A DNA stretch of 64,000 nt from Holtermannia corniformis (Eukaryota > Basidiomycota > Tremellomycetes > Holtermanniales): contig BCIJ01000013.1 of assembly GCA_001599935.1 (NCBI GenBank), positions 331,469 to 395,468 of the forward strand. The letters are read 5' to 3'. Position 1 is the stretch's first letter, and the number at the start of each line of letters is the position of its first letter. Shown piece after piece: positions 1 through 9,634 of this stretch. A model generated the notes under the pieces. That model worked only from the letters and a program-made list of their open reading frames with translations, did not search any database and had not been told where the DNA came from. The position numbers were made by a program, and so were the translations under genes.

Positions 1-133
1 GGTTAGGCGCGGCGTTATCGGCGTTGTGGCCAGGCAGGGCGAAACTACTTAGCTCGGCTCGAGCCTCGATGCAACCAACGATCACTGCCCCAACACAAAC
101 AACCGCGTCCGACACCAACAGTACCTCTGCACC

Positions 134-1859
134 ATGCCACTCGCTCGCACACCGCCAACACACTTGCAAGCCAACCCACCACCACAGACACCATCCCAAC
201 CCGGCTCAGGCTCAGGCTCAGGGCCATCAGGCAGCAGCTACACCAGCCTGATCAACACCCCGTCAAAGGGTAAAGCGCAGCCGGCAGCGTCACCGTTTGC
301 GAAACGAGCGTCGGCATTGCCCAGAACACCCCCAGAAGGGAGTGTGAGCGGGTATGGTGATGGAGAGAAACGTGTGGTCGAAGAGTCGGATGGGGAAGAG
401 AGGGCTGGCAAGCGCTTGAAGGTGAATGGCGAGGCGGAAGAGGGTGATTCAAGACGGGAAACGAGGATTGGTCCGACTGCGGAGGCGGAATCGACAACTG
501 GAGGCCAGGTCGAGGCGCCAGTGCAGACGCAAGTGCGTGCGAGATCGAGCTCGGCATCGCGAGCGTCAGCCCCGGTACCACAACCTCGCCCTAGCGAGCC
601 AGCGCCGGCACCGGCGCCCTCGCAAGCGACACAGCACACACCGCAGGATCAAAACGAAGACCAAGTACCAGAAGAGACAGACTATGGCCGCCATCACCGA
701 GTCCTTCTCCAAGCACTCGAAGTCGCCGTCCGGAAAGGCGCAAACAAATGGACGCGAGTCGTATTCCCTGGAGAGATGAGCTAGATCTGACGACCGGTAG
801 CGCACAAGACCTTTGTGCATGCTTTCCCATCCTGGCAAAGAGTAACCAGCAGGCATTCCAAGACGTCTGGGCGAGCTCGGCGCAAAAGATGCGCGAGACG
901 ATCCTGGTGAGTTAGACGAGCTCTCGTTGGGCGGTTACAATCGATCAATTTCTAGTTTGGGGTGCGTCCGGGCTCGTGTCGAGGGAGAGCAACGCGTTTG
1001 CGGGTATGATAGCTATGCTTCGTTGAAGCATGCCATATGCCCGCTTTGTTGATGACGACCCCGGACAGAGTGGCCGTCAACGACTTGATCGTTTCAGAGA
1101 CTGACTCGTGCCCAGAGTCACGCCTACGGCCTGCTAGAAGACTATAAAGCCGGTCCGCTCCTCAAATTGCTCAACGAGGTCGTCGAAGACGCGCGCCAAG
1201 CGGGGTCCGAAGACCGCCTCGGTGTCTGGCGGCAAGTGCCCCCTCCAACCCCGCCCGACCGGCTAACGTCCACAGGCCCGATATATCGCCGTATGCTCTG
1301 ACGGCCGCGACCAACCTGCCGTTATACGATGAAGCGTATCAGCGCCTCGTGGAGGAATACACCGCGGTGCGTTGCGTTGCCGCCTTTGGCCGTCAGCAGC
1401 TGATGTGGAGATAGCTCCATGGCGAGAGTAGCGCGCTGTACGAGTCGTTGCAGCGCAAACGCGCGGAACTGGGCACGCTCGAGCGGGATGTGAAAGACGC
1501 TCTGGGGGAACTCGATGGGGTGCGTGTATTGGATCCGTTTCCCGGTTGCGGAGATTTGCGCGATCGCGCTTTGGCGTCTGCGGATGGATTGTATCTGAAA
1601 GATCCAACCGCGCGTGCGTTGGGCTGGCTGACGCCAAACTTGTTCGCAGCGTACGAGCAGCAGTGATCGGATCGTAGCGTCTTCCCCATCCGTGCTCTTT
1701 CCACACCATACGGTATCAGACCCAGAGCGTAGCTGACCCTCACAGACGCTCTCGGCGCTCGAAGACTTTCCAACGCTCGACATGCTAGTGTGGACCGAAG
1801 ACACGGCCGGCGACCACGACGGTCTGCGCGGGACCGACGTCGGTGCCGGTGCTTTGTAA
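134..1859 (+). CDS. NNF1: Kinetochore protein Nnf1/PMF1 homologue (MIND/Mis12 complex)
   Basis: Nnf1 is a coiled-coil subunit of the Mis12 (MIND) complex that links centromeric chromatin to the microtubule-binding Ndc80 complex. The first exon starts with ATG at 134 and codes a Ser/Pro/Ala-rich low-complexity N-terminus (about 175 residues), then a helix ending near RKGANKWT. After a poorly defined intron come CFPILAKSNQQAFQDVW (about 820-880), then AYGLLEDYKAGPLLKLLNEV (about 1120-1180), then DISPYALTAATNLPLYDEAY and a coiled coil LQRKRAELGTLERDV (about 1450-1500). This order of an FPxLA motif, a helical hairpin and a PxTLxP-like segment before the coil is the Nnf1 layout. The 3' end is uncertain: reading through gives a stop at 1666, while splicing at the GT after ELDG (about 1519) to the AG at about 1755 gives a stop at 1859. 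The gene is convergent with the calycin-like gene. Confidence 0.7.
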
Positions 1860-1886
1860 CAGCCATGGATCGTTGTACAGCTACAG

Positions 1887-2793
1887 CTAGACCACGCCCG
1901 GGACCTCGAACCCATCGCGCGCGAGCGTGCGCACGCCCTCGTCTGGGTTCTGGGACAGTTTGGCGACAACGGCGCCTAGAAGCGCTTGTCTGGACCCCGC
2001 GCCTGCGCCTGTGCTGGAGTCCGAGCCGGGGATGGCGCGGATGTAGATGTCGATCCCGGCGGGCGTGAAGAGCGTTTTCGAAAAGACTAGGAGCGCTATG
2101 AGCGGACGAGCGCCGGGATCGGATACGAACACGTCACGGCCCATTGCAAGCCTCTGTCCTGGTCCTGGCTGTAGCCTAGGACCTCCCAATGGGAGGAGAC
2201 GAAGCGGAGCCAGCGACGGCCGCGCCAGTCGAACGTGGCGGAGTTAGCCGCGCTATCACAGAGCGAGCGTCAGCGCGCCTTTTTACGCTTGTCATGTCAA
2301 GACGATAACCTTTTGGTGAGCGTATCGATGCCCTCGACTGCATCACACGGCATGACGGTCAGCATCACGAGGTGGCTGGTGAGATACAGTACAGACCGGT
2401 ACTCGGTGCGCTCTCCGGATCCGCAGAGCGTTTCCTGTAGCTCACGAGATCGTCAAACCTGACTTGGTCCGGGTCGGCGCTGTCAAGCGGCGTATAGGTG
2501 ATTTCGACGTCTGCGCTTGGTTGGCGATCAACCTGCCAACTTGAGCCCGACGGACCTTTTTTATCCTGTATGACTATATCAGTATTCCTCCTGATGCTCG
2601 CTAGGTCGATCGCGTACCTTCCACATTGGCAGCGTGCTCCATGCGACCCCCCAGCGGCCCATGAACCACTGGTGGTCGAACGTAGGGGCTTGGAGTGATC
2701 CATCGGATGACCCGGGTGCGTGCACGTAGATGTTGTGCACGCTGACGAGGTCTTTGGCGATGTGGGACGCTGCGGCTGCTGCAATGTTCATGG
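1887..2793 (-). CDS. Calycin/lipocalin-like protein
   Basis: Exons on the minus strand join into a compact beta-barrel-like protein. The first exon contains FMGRWGVAWSTLPMWK (about 2640-2690). Next come VEITYTPLDSADPDQVRFDDL (about 2455-2515), then DWRGRRWLRFVSSHWEVLG (about 2175-2235). An intron with donor near 2128 joins WAVT to FFSKTLFTPAGIDIYIRA. The pattern G-x-W-x-V near the start, a central ITYT strand and a WAVT-(F/Y)F strand is what I associate with small cytosolic lipocalin-like proteins of fungi; the ligand is unknown. I chose ATG at 2793 (MNIAAAAASHI); an upstream in-frame ATG at 3007 would overlap the RER1 start and is less likely. The gene is divergent from RER1 with about 210 bp between them. 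The terminal residues after GIDIYIRA are low complexity. Confidence 0.6.
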
Positions 2794-3005
2794 TGGTGAT
2801 GAGGGCAAGCGATGCGAGGTCGAGGAGAGATTGTAGTGAGCGAGCGGGGCACCAGTGACGGCATCGCGGGAATGACGTGGCAGATGACGCAGAAAAGAAC
2901 GCGGACGTGGCTGGGTTTGATAGCGTGCGGTTAACAACTGCGCGCCACGACGTGCTTTCTGCGTTTCCCTCCAGTTGCTCCAGTTGGCCAGCATCAGCGT
3001 TCACC

Positions 3006-4311
3006 ATGATGGTATGTCTCTCTCTCTACGGGATCCTCCCATACGCATACGCTTACCGTACAGCCGCAGCCGCAACCGCAACCGCCGCAACCAGGCGCAC
3101 CATCCAACGTCTACCCATCCTCGTCCATCCCGTACCCACCGCAACAAACACCCGCGACAGGGCCCGGCTCCGGCTTCCCAGTACGCTCGGGCTTGGCCGG
3201 GATGCAGCCGCACAGTATGGCCGGTCCTGGCTCGGGCGCCGGTCCGAGGGGTGGACTGCCGGAAGAGAAGAATGTGGCCCAGATTGTGCAGGAGAACACT
3301 AGCAAGTGGGGACGGCGGTGCGTCGTGCCACTCAGCGGTTGGGTCGAGCCGGACCAAGGCTAATGGTCGTTGGGATATAGCATCCAAGCTATGCTCGATC
3401 GCTCCACTCCATTTGTGACGGAGCGCTGGGCGCTCACGGCCGTCGTGTTTGGTTTGTTCGCGTTGAGTGTCGTCTTGAGGCAAGGCGTGAGTGGTGTCTC
3501 TTTCAGTTCCAGTACATCGTGTATACTCACACTATCCACAGTGGTATATCGGTACGCTTACACTCACAAACCCTACGGTACACTAATGTCACCCCAGTCG
3601 CCTACGCACTCGCAATCTACATCCTCAACCTCTTCCTCGCCTTTCTCCAACCGAGGTTCGACCCCTCGCTCGCAGCCGACATTGCAGAGAGCGACGTCGA
3701 AGAGGGCGCACCCGGCCTGCCCGGAGGGAGCCAGCCGCCAAAGGGTGGTCAGTCAACTTGGTCCGGGTTGGTGACCGTACTGATATGAGAAACAGGTCTC
3801 AACGGGCTGCTGAAGGGCTTCGGGAATGGCAACGACGATGATGAAGAGTTCCGGCCGTTCATCCGCCGCTTGCCAGGTCAGTCGTCTTGCCATTGTCAAT
3901 CACGGCAATGATCCATTCGCGCAACCAACAATACATATCATTGAGCTCCTTTGTTCTTCGCCTGCGACCATCACTAGTCGCAGAACGAAGGCCATGGGAG
4001 CTCCCCTGTTCTTCCCTCCAACATCACTTGATCAATACCCCATGCTGACGCCCGCACAGAGTTCAAATTCTGGCTCGCCGCCACGCGCGCCACGGCCATT
4101 GCCCTGCTCTGCACCATCACGCGCGCAACAGACGTCCCAGTCTACTGGCCGATCCTGCTCGTCTACTTTCTCACCCTGTTTGGAATCACAATGCGGCGTC
4201 AGATCCAGTCAGTTGCGCGTGCTCGGCACGAGATGGCGGCTGACGCGTAACAGACACATGATGCAGCACAAGTACGTGCCGTGGTCAAAGAGCAAGCCTC
4301 GGTTCCGATGA
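3006..4311 (+). CDS. RER1: Rer1, retrieval receptor for ER membrane proteins
   Basis: Rer1 is a small multi-pass Golgi protein that returns escaped ER membrane proteins to the ER in COPI vesicles. Two ATG codons at 3006 are followed directly by an intron (donor GTATGT at 3012). The next exon codes a Pro/Gln-rich N-terminus, then the conserved core: STPFVTERWALTAVVFGLFA (first membrane hairpin), LAIYILNLFLAFLQPRFDPS, an acidic linker with EFRPFIRRLPEFKFW, and VPVYWPILLVYFLTLFGITM (second hairpin). It ends in KYVPWSKSKPRFR, the basic tail typical of Rer1. At least five introns of about 40-170 nt are needed. The N-terminal Pro/Gln/Gly extension of about 85 residues is longer than in yeast Rer1. 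Confidence 0.93.
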
Positions 4312-4617
4312 GTGCCGCGGGCTGTGAAGGCGCTAGATGTCGATCGAGATTGGGCCGTCGTACGTATAGCATGGATCTGATGCGCTTTCCGTTCCGTTGT
4401 CATGCGCATCTCGGATCGTAATGTGCCTCGAACGGACAAGGCGCTGTGTCCCACCCCGTCATCTAACAAATCGAAGGCGTCTTCGGTCCGTAGGTACTCA
4501 AGGGAGTGTATGCCTTCAGGCGTAATGAGATGGCAAGCGCTCGAGATGGGGCTCTGCGTTTACCAGGCTGGGAGGTATATATCAGTGGCCGGATCAACGT
4601 ATTCTGTTTCATTCGCC
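4312..4617. other. Intergenic, RER1 3' side
   Basis: About 300 bp between the RER1 stop and the proposed ATG of the next small gene. The reading frame of that small gene is open upstream to 4402 but the extra residues look unstructured, so this is taken as 5' untranslated or promoter sequence. Nothing else is recognisable. Confidence 0.4.
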
Positions 4618-4989
4618 ATGTCACACAAGAGCGACATATCCGTCCACAACCCTACAGGTTACAGTAGGACAGATGGCGCTGGGCAACACATTGTCATTGT
4701 ATCCTTTGATGACGTAGAGCCTAGCGCAGCAACAGGCTTCTACAACAAGTGGCCTACCGTCACTTTCACGAGAGAGCAACATTTCGATCGTCTGCCGGAC
4801 AGCCAAGTGGATAAATACTTCCAATATGCCATGCCTCTCGACCAGGTGGGCGACAGCAAAGTCGACGTATCTTCCCGCGAAGCTTGGCAGAAGTCGTTGA
4901 CTTACGATTGGACCGATCGAGGCACAGGCGAATGGTTCACCGAGGTTCTCAAGGAGGTGCACGGTGGACAAGAGCCGCGGTTCGAGTAG
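4618..4989 (+). CDS. Small hypothetical protein, 123 aa
   Basis: A single uninterrupted reading frame that I do not recognise. From ATG 4618 (MSHKSDISVHNPTGYSR) it codes 123 residues with a beta-strand-like segment IVIVSFDDVEPSA and an aromatic, charged C-terminal half (WQKSLTYDWTDRGTGEWFTE). It has no signal peptide, membrane segment or cysteine motif. The absence of introns is unusual here. The frame remains open upstream to an ATG at 4402, but that extension is Arg/Ser-rich and less protein-like. Coding status rests on frame length and residue composition only. Confidence 0.45.
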   Translation: MSHKSDISVHNPTGYSRTDGAGQHIVIVSFDDVEPSAATGFYNKWPTVTFTREQHFDRLPDSQVDKYFQYAMPLDQVGDSKVDVSSREAWQKSLTYDWTDRGTGEWFTEVLKEVHGGQEPRFE

Positions 4990-5385
4990 ACAGCCGTCGA
5001 TGGAGACCGTTTTCTGCCCTTGCCACCTTGTCGTACCGTGTCGATGAAAGCTGCAGCCCGATGTGATGCTGCGTCAGGGCTACAGAACCCGCCTGGCGCG
5101 ATTCTAGACTGTGCGCTCGACATCGTGATTCGCTTGTTCACAAAGTCGCTGCACAGCCTGGAGCCCGCACACGGCTCAATCGTACATCTAGCTCGCCGCC
5201 GAGTGCAAGCCAAGCGCCTGCAAGCTTGACCGACGCCAACAGTCACTGTTGCTGCGATGGAGATGTGATCGGAGACTGGGCGGGATCAAACCGGCCGAGC
5301 ATTGCACTGATCATTACTATCGTCAGGTCGTACACCTCGCAACAGTGCTGCTCACAGTGTGTGGACTACCCTGGATCAACCAGTC
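4990..5385. other. Intergenic, no gene seen
   Basis: About 395 bp upstream of the LisH-CTLH-CRA gene. Short open frames exist in several phases but none has splice context or a recognisable motif; taken as promoter and leader sequence. Confidence 0.4.
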
Positions 5386-6733
5386 ATGGAGGGCGAAGGA
5401 TCGAGCGCGGTCGGTCGAAGCAAGCAGCTCGAGTGGTCATCGCAAAGTCCGGGTTCCCGCGCGAGCTTGGTGAGTGCATAGACATGTCGCCAGGGGCCAG
5501 CGAACCGGGTAGCTAGGAAGACTCGAGCAGCTTCTCCGCTCTAGTATTCCTGGGCTGCCATGGCTTATACCATTGTCACATCGACACAAGTCCGTGCTGA
5601 TCACCTGGTAGCACGACATCGTCCTCGACTATATCACTCACAACGCCTATGCTGGTACGGCAAAGGAGCTTGCCAGAGGCAAACAGTCGGCTACAACGGT
5701 CAGCGACGGTATATTGTCAGTCGGAGAGCCCATGGAATTCGATGGCAATGTACGACCCGAAGAGGGGGGCGTCATCTCCCAGGAGACTTTGCGGGATATT
5801 GAGCAACGACGAGGTGAGCGCTTTGTCTGCTCGATGCGTGAATATCCATTGAAATGAGTAGAAATCATTGACCACGTCTTGAACGGCGCGATCGCGACCG
5901 CATTCGACGCTCTGCAAACACACTTTCCATCCTTGTTGACAAGTGCCCCGTCATCCCGAGCGGCCGAGAAACAACCGGCAAGCCGGAGTACGGCCTATCG
6001 CAAACCGAAACCCAGCAACGGGCATTCAAATGGACATGGCAATGGCACGAATGATCACTCCAATCCCGCTCTGCCTGACTACACCCTGCCTGTGTTTCAC
6101 AACTCGCTCGATCCCGACCATGTCCGGCTCAACCTGCAGATCCAGCAATTCATCGAGCTCTTTCGCCGTCCGGGATCCTCCTCACCCTCGTCTCCATCCT
6201 CGTCGATTTCATCAATCAACTCGGACAACACGGGTGTCACGCACTCGCTCGCGGCCGCTCACAATCTCTACACCGAGATCAGCAAGCTGAATCCGGACGA
6301 TCACGCCGTGTACATGCAGGAGATGAAGGATGCGGGGGCGCTGCTGGCGTACACCGATCCCGAGAAGAGTATTCTGGCGGGCTACCTCGACCAGACACGA
6401 CGGATAGCGTTGGCAGAGCAAGTCAACAAGGCGATGCTGCGTCAGTACCAGCTATCCGTTCGGACGTGTACTGAACACTGCTGCAGATCATCGAGGAGCG
6501 CGCACGACAGCGCTGCTGGACGACCACGCACGCCGACTCGCCAATCTCTTTCAAACAATGGACAGATTCGGCCTCAACACGGTGCCGACATGGACAGCTG
6601 CCGATGGCCCGGAGATGGAGACGCTAGCCGAGGTGCGTGTCGGTGGACCACGCCGCCGCGTGGACGCTAATGATATTGGCAGTACCTAAAGTTCCATGGG
6701 ACGTACGACTTGCACGACTTTGCCAAGACTTAG
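5386..6733 (+). CDS. LisH-CTLH-CRA protein (RanBPM/GID-type scaffold)
   Basis: The order LisH, CTLH, CRA is that of RanBPM and Gid subunits, scaffolds of the GID/CTLH ubiquitin ligase. ATG 5386 opens a short exon (MEGEGSSAVGRSKQLEW). A second exon gives the LisH-like DIVLDYITHNAYAGTAKELA (about 5610-5670). After an intron near 5813, EIIDHVLNGAIATAFDALQ begins the CTLH part, interrupted by a Ser/Asn/His-rich loop, then PDHVRLNLQIQQFIELFRR. CRA-like helices follow (HAVYMQEMKDAGALLAYTD, ILAGYLDQTRRIALAEQVN), and two last exons end in YLKFHGTYDLHDFAKT. No SPRY domain precedes LisH, so this is closer to stand-alone CRA proteins or Gid8 than to full RanBPM/Vid30, although the loop between CTLH helices is RanBPM-like. 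Confidence 0.75.
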
Positions 6734-6981
6734 CGAGCGACAGGAACGAGTGTAGAGGCAACGGCAGGGTTGTAAGTCATGTAAGATTGTATCAGTAGTC
6801 GTTTGCCAGCGTACGCGTCGCCAAGTGGGAATGCATGCCCATGGATCGAGTGGCGCGCGCGGAGTTGAGGCGCACACTACCGTCTTCCTGAATCGATCAC
6901 ATCCCAGAGCCCAGTCGTCGCCATGCAATGCATTATACGCACTCGGCAGAGATACAACGTGATGCAATGATCGTCCTCCCC

Positions 6982-9287
6982 TCAAGTGATCTTGGCGCTC
7001 GGCTTCTTCCTCGGCGCCTTCTTGACCACTTTGATTGCGGCCGGCTCTTCTGCCACCGTCTCGGGAGTCCCACCAAGCGCTCCCGCCTGGTTCCGCGCGA
7101 GCACTTTGAGCCAGCTCTCGCCAACCTCCATCTTGAGCGCTTCCATCTGCTGTCTAAAGTCCTCGCCGTTGCCACCCGCCCCCGGCTGAGGCGGAGGTAC
7201 CAGTGGGACATTCTGATTCGGGTTCGACACCGCCCTCGTCGTCGTAGGTTCATAGACTGAAGCCGAGACGCGCGCGCGCCTCGCTTTCGCACGATCGTTT
7301 GGCGCTCGTGCCGTGCGCGACAGACTCTGAGACTCTTTCGAGCCCGAGCCTGAAGCCGCGGATGGCGCAGGATCAGGAAACGGGTCGAGTACAGAGTGCA
7401 GATTGCCGTGCGTAGCGTTTGCGTCGAGTGCCGCCGGTTCGCTTTCGCTCTCGTCGCTGTCTTCGGCGAGAGGGCTGTGGGCGACCGTGCCGTCGAGGTT
7501 GACGATGCGCTGCTTGCGTCGTTTCTTGGGCTGTTGCGGTTTGACGGGTGAGCTGGTCGCCGATCGCGATGGCGCGACAGGCGCATGCGATCGTACAGAC
7601 GCCTGAGTATACGTCGATGGCGGTCTTGAACCAGCCGGCACGGTACGACCTCGCGGATGCCGGCCGTGAGCGGCGAGCGTCTGCTCAATCTTGCGCTGCT
7701 CGGCCCATGTGAACGCCTGACCGTCCAAGACGACTTGCCGCCCCGCGTCACCCTGACTCTCTTCGATGAACGCGACGGCCAGCTCTGCGCGCCAGACTTC
7801 ACGCTCTTCAAACCCTTCAAACGGGTTGGTTTCGCACCAGACTTGGCGGATATGCGGTAAGCTAGCTAAGCGACCGACTTCGGCCGACTCGCGGATCGCG
7901 TTGCCGCGCACATCGACGCGCTCGAGGCCGAGTAACCTTTCGAGGCCGATCAGACAGTCGATCCGGTTGCGGGCGAGGTTGAGCGTCGTGACGTTGCCTA
8001 GCACTTGCGGGGCGTTGCGGACGGATGTGATGACGTTTGCGCTTAGATTGAGTGAGACGAGGGTGTGGATGGCCGCGAGGGAGCTGGGGAGCGAGTCGAG
8101 CAGGTTGCCAGAGAGGTCGAGGTGTTGAAGGTGTGTTAAAGGTAGTGTCGGAAGCGAGAGGAGCGATGTGGACGGAAGGGCTAGGTAGCGGAGGTTGGGG
8201 AAGCGGGAGGTGGAGGCTGCAGTCGTCTCATCATCCTCGGGTTGGTACGACAACAGCTCCTCTAGCCAATCGTCGGCGTCTTGGACGTCGCGCACAGTCA
8301 AGCTCTTGAGACTTGGGTTTGGGGGGATCACGAGGCATCTTGGGTCGTACCCTTCGAGTTCGAGCCTGCCGTTTGTTAGCCGCGGCCGCAATCTCCCACC
8401 ATACGACCGACTTTTGGAGGTTGCGCAAGACGTTGAGTGGTACCTTGGTATCTATCCCACCCAACGAGGTGTACGCGCCGTTCTGGACGAGTTCTTCGAT
8501 GGGCGGGTCTACCAAAAGTGGCGGGTGGATCAGAAGTGATGGGATAAGGTTGAACGAGGTGTAGAGCGAGATCAACAGCTCATCTGCGGTTGTCAGTCAC
8601 ATCCGCAAACGAGATGGCCGATGAATCACCCTCAGACATCTCCTTGCGGCCCCCGCCCCACCAAGAGCTCCAGCCGGTTGCTCTTCCTGGCGCATAGTTT
8701 TTAGCTGCGCCCGTGCTCGCACCGCTGACTGTGCGGACACTGCCGACCCAGCTTTGAACGCTCTGTACGTCGCCGTCCTGCTTCTTGATCGTGCCTGCGT
8801 CTGCACCACCCCGCGCACCCCTAGCCGCTGTCGATACCCCCGTTGGAATCGGTTCATCCGTCTTGCCGACGTGCGGAAGAGCTTGTGGGAGCGCCTGCCA
8901 TCGCAGCAGCAGGTACAGCAGGCGGTCTGGCGGCAAGCGGACTGTCAGCGGCTTGTTCGAGCTCGACTGGCCAGGCCGCCGTGGGGATGCCGAAGGAGGT
9001 GAGGAGCCTGCAAACCCCAGCGAGAGGGGCACGACCAAGCTGCGGCTCAAACGGGCGCTGTTTGGATCCAACCCGAGTGTGAGCAGTGTGTACGACTGCT
9101 GGAGTAGCGTGCCCTCTGCTTGCTGTCTGGCGGCTGCGGATGAGCCTGCAGCGGCCGAGATGCGAGCCGCGTTGGCTGCCAGGTACGAGTGCAGGGTTGA
9201 GAGGTAGCTTGAGCCGGGGACTGGCGCTGGTGGATCGCCTGGTCTGGCTGATGAAGCCAAGTAGGTAGAAGGTGAGAGATAGCTCAT
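6982..9287 (-). CDS. Leucine-rich-repeat protein resembling STK11IP/LIP1
   Basis: Two large exons and small introns. The N-terminal exon (MSYLSPSTYLASS from ATG 9287; the frame is open to 9524) is Ala/Ser-rich with a helical segment SYLSTLHSYLAANAARI and strand-like VRLPPDRLLYLLLRW. The next exon carries LLISLYTSFNLIPSLLIHPP and LNVLRNLQ. The 3' exon has LPNPSLKSLTVRDV-like residues and about five leucine-rich repeats (LRYLALPSTSLLSLPTLP, LQHLDLSGNLLDSLPSSL, LVSLNLSANVITSV, VTTLNLARNRIDCLIGL, LERVDVRGNAIRESAEV), capped by HIRQVWCETNPFEGF. A basic, low-complexity tail follows. This plan (N-terminal helical block, SLKxLTVR, LRRs, NPF cap) recalls LKB1-interacting protein STK11IP and fungal relatives. 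The LRR call is firm; the orthology is a guess. Confidence 0.7.
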
Positions 9288-9634
9288 CCCGAGCTGATGG
9301 CGAGTGATCCGACCAGAGAGCAGATGATCGACAGCACCGACGTTGAGCTCAGTGGCGACTACCGGGATGCATAGGCGCGCGGCGAGCTCCGCGAACACTG
9401 CGACGCGTGGCCCGCTAACACTGCGGGCGCACCTATTATCCGGTCCCGCCAGCACAAAACGCTCCCGCCGTGATCGCCGCCGTGTTTGGTTCCTCGTCGA
9501 GTCGTCTATTGTCTGCTGCGACACTGACGGCCGCAGCTCATTGTCAGCTCACACACTAGCCCTCTAGGCCTGATCGCTGATGCTATATCATGAGACGTAC
9601 TGACCTGACCTGCACCGCTGACAACCACCCGATC

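Noticed and set aside
2579..3007. N-terminal extension of the calycin-like protein from ATG 3007
   Set aside because: It would overlap the RER1 start on the other strand and adds Arg/Ser-rich sequence unlike the domain; ATG 2793 is preferred.
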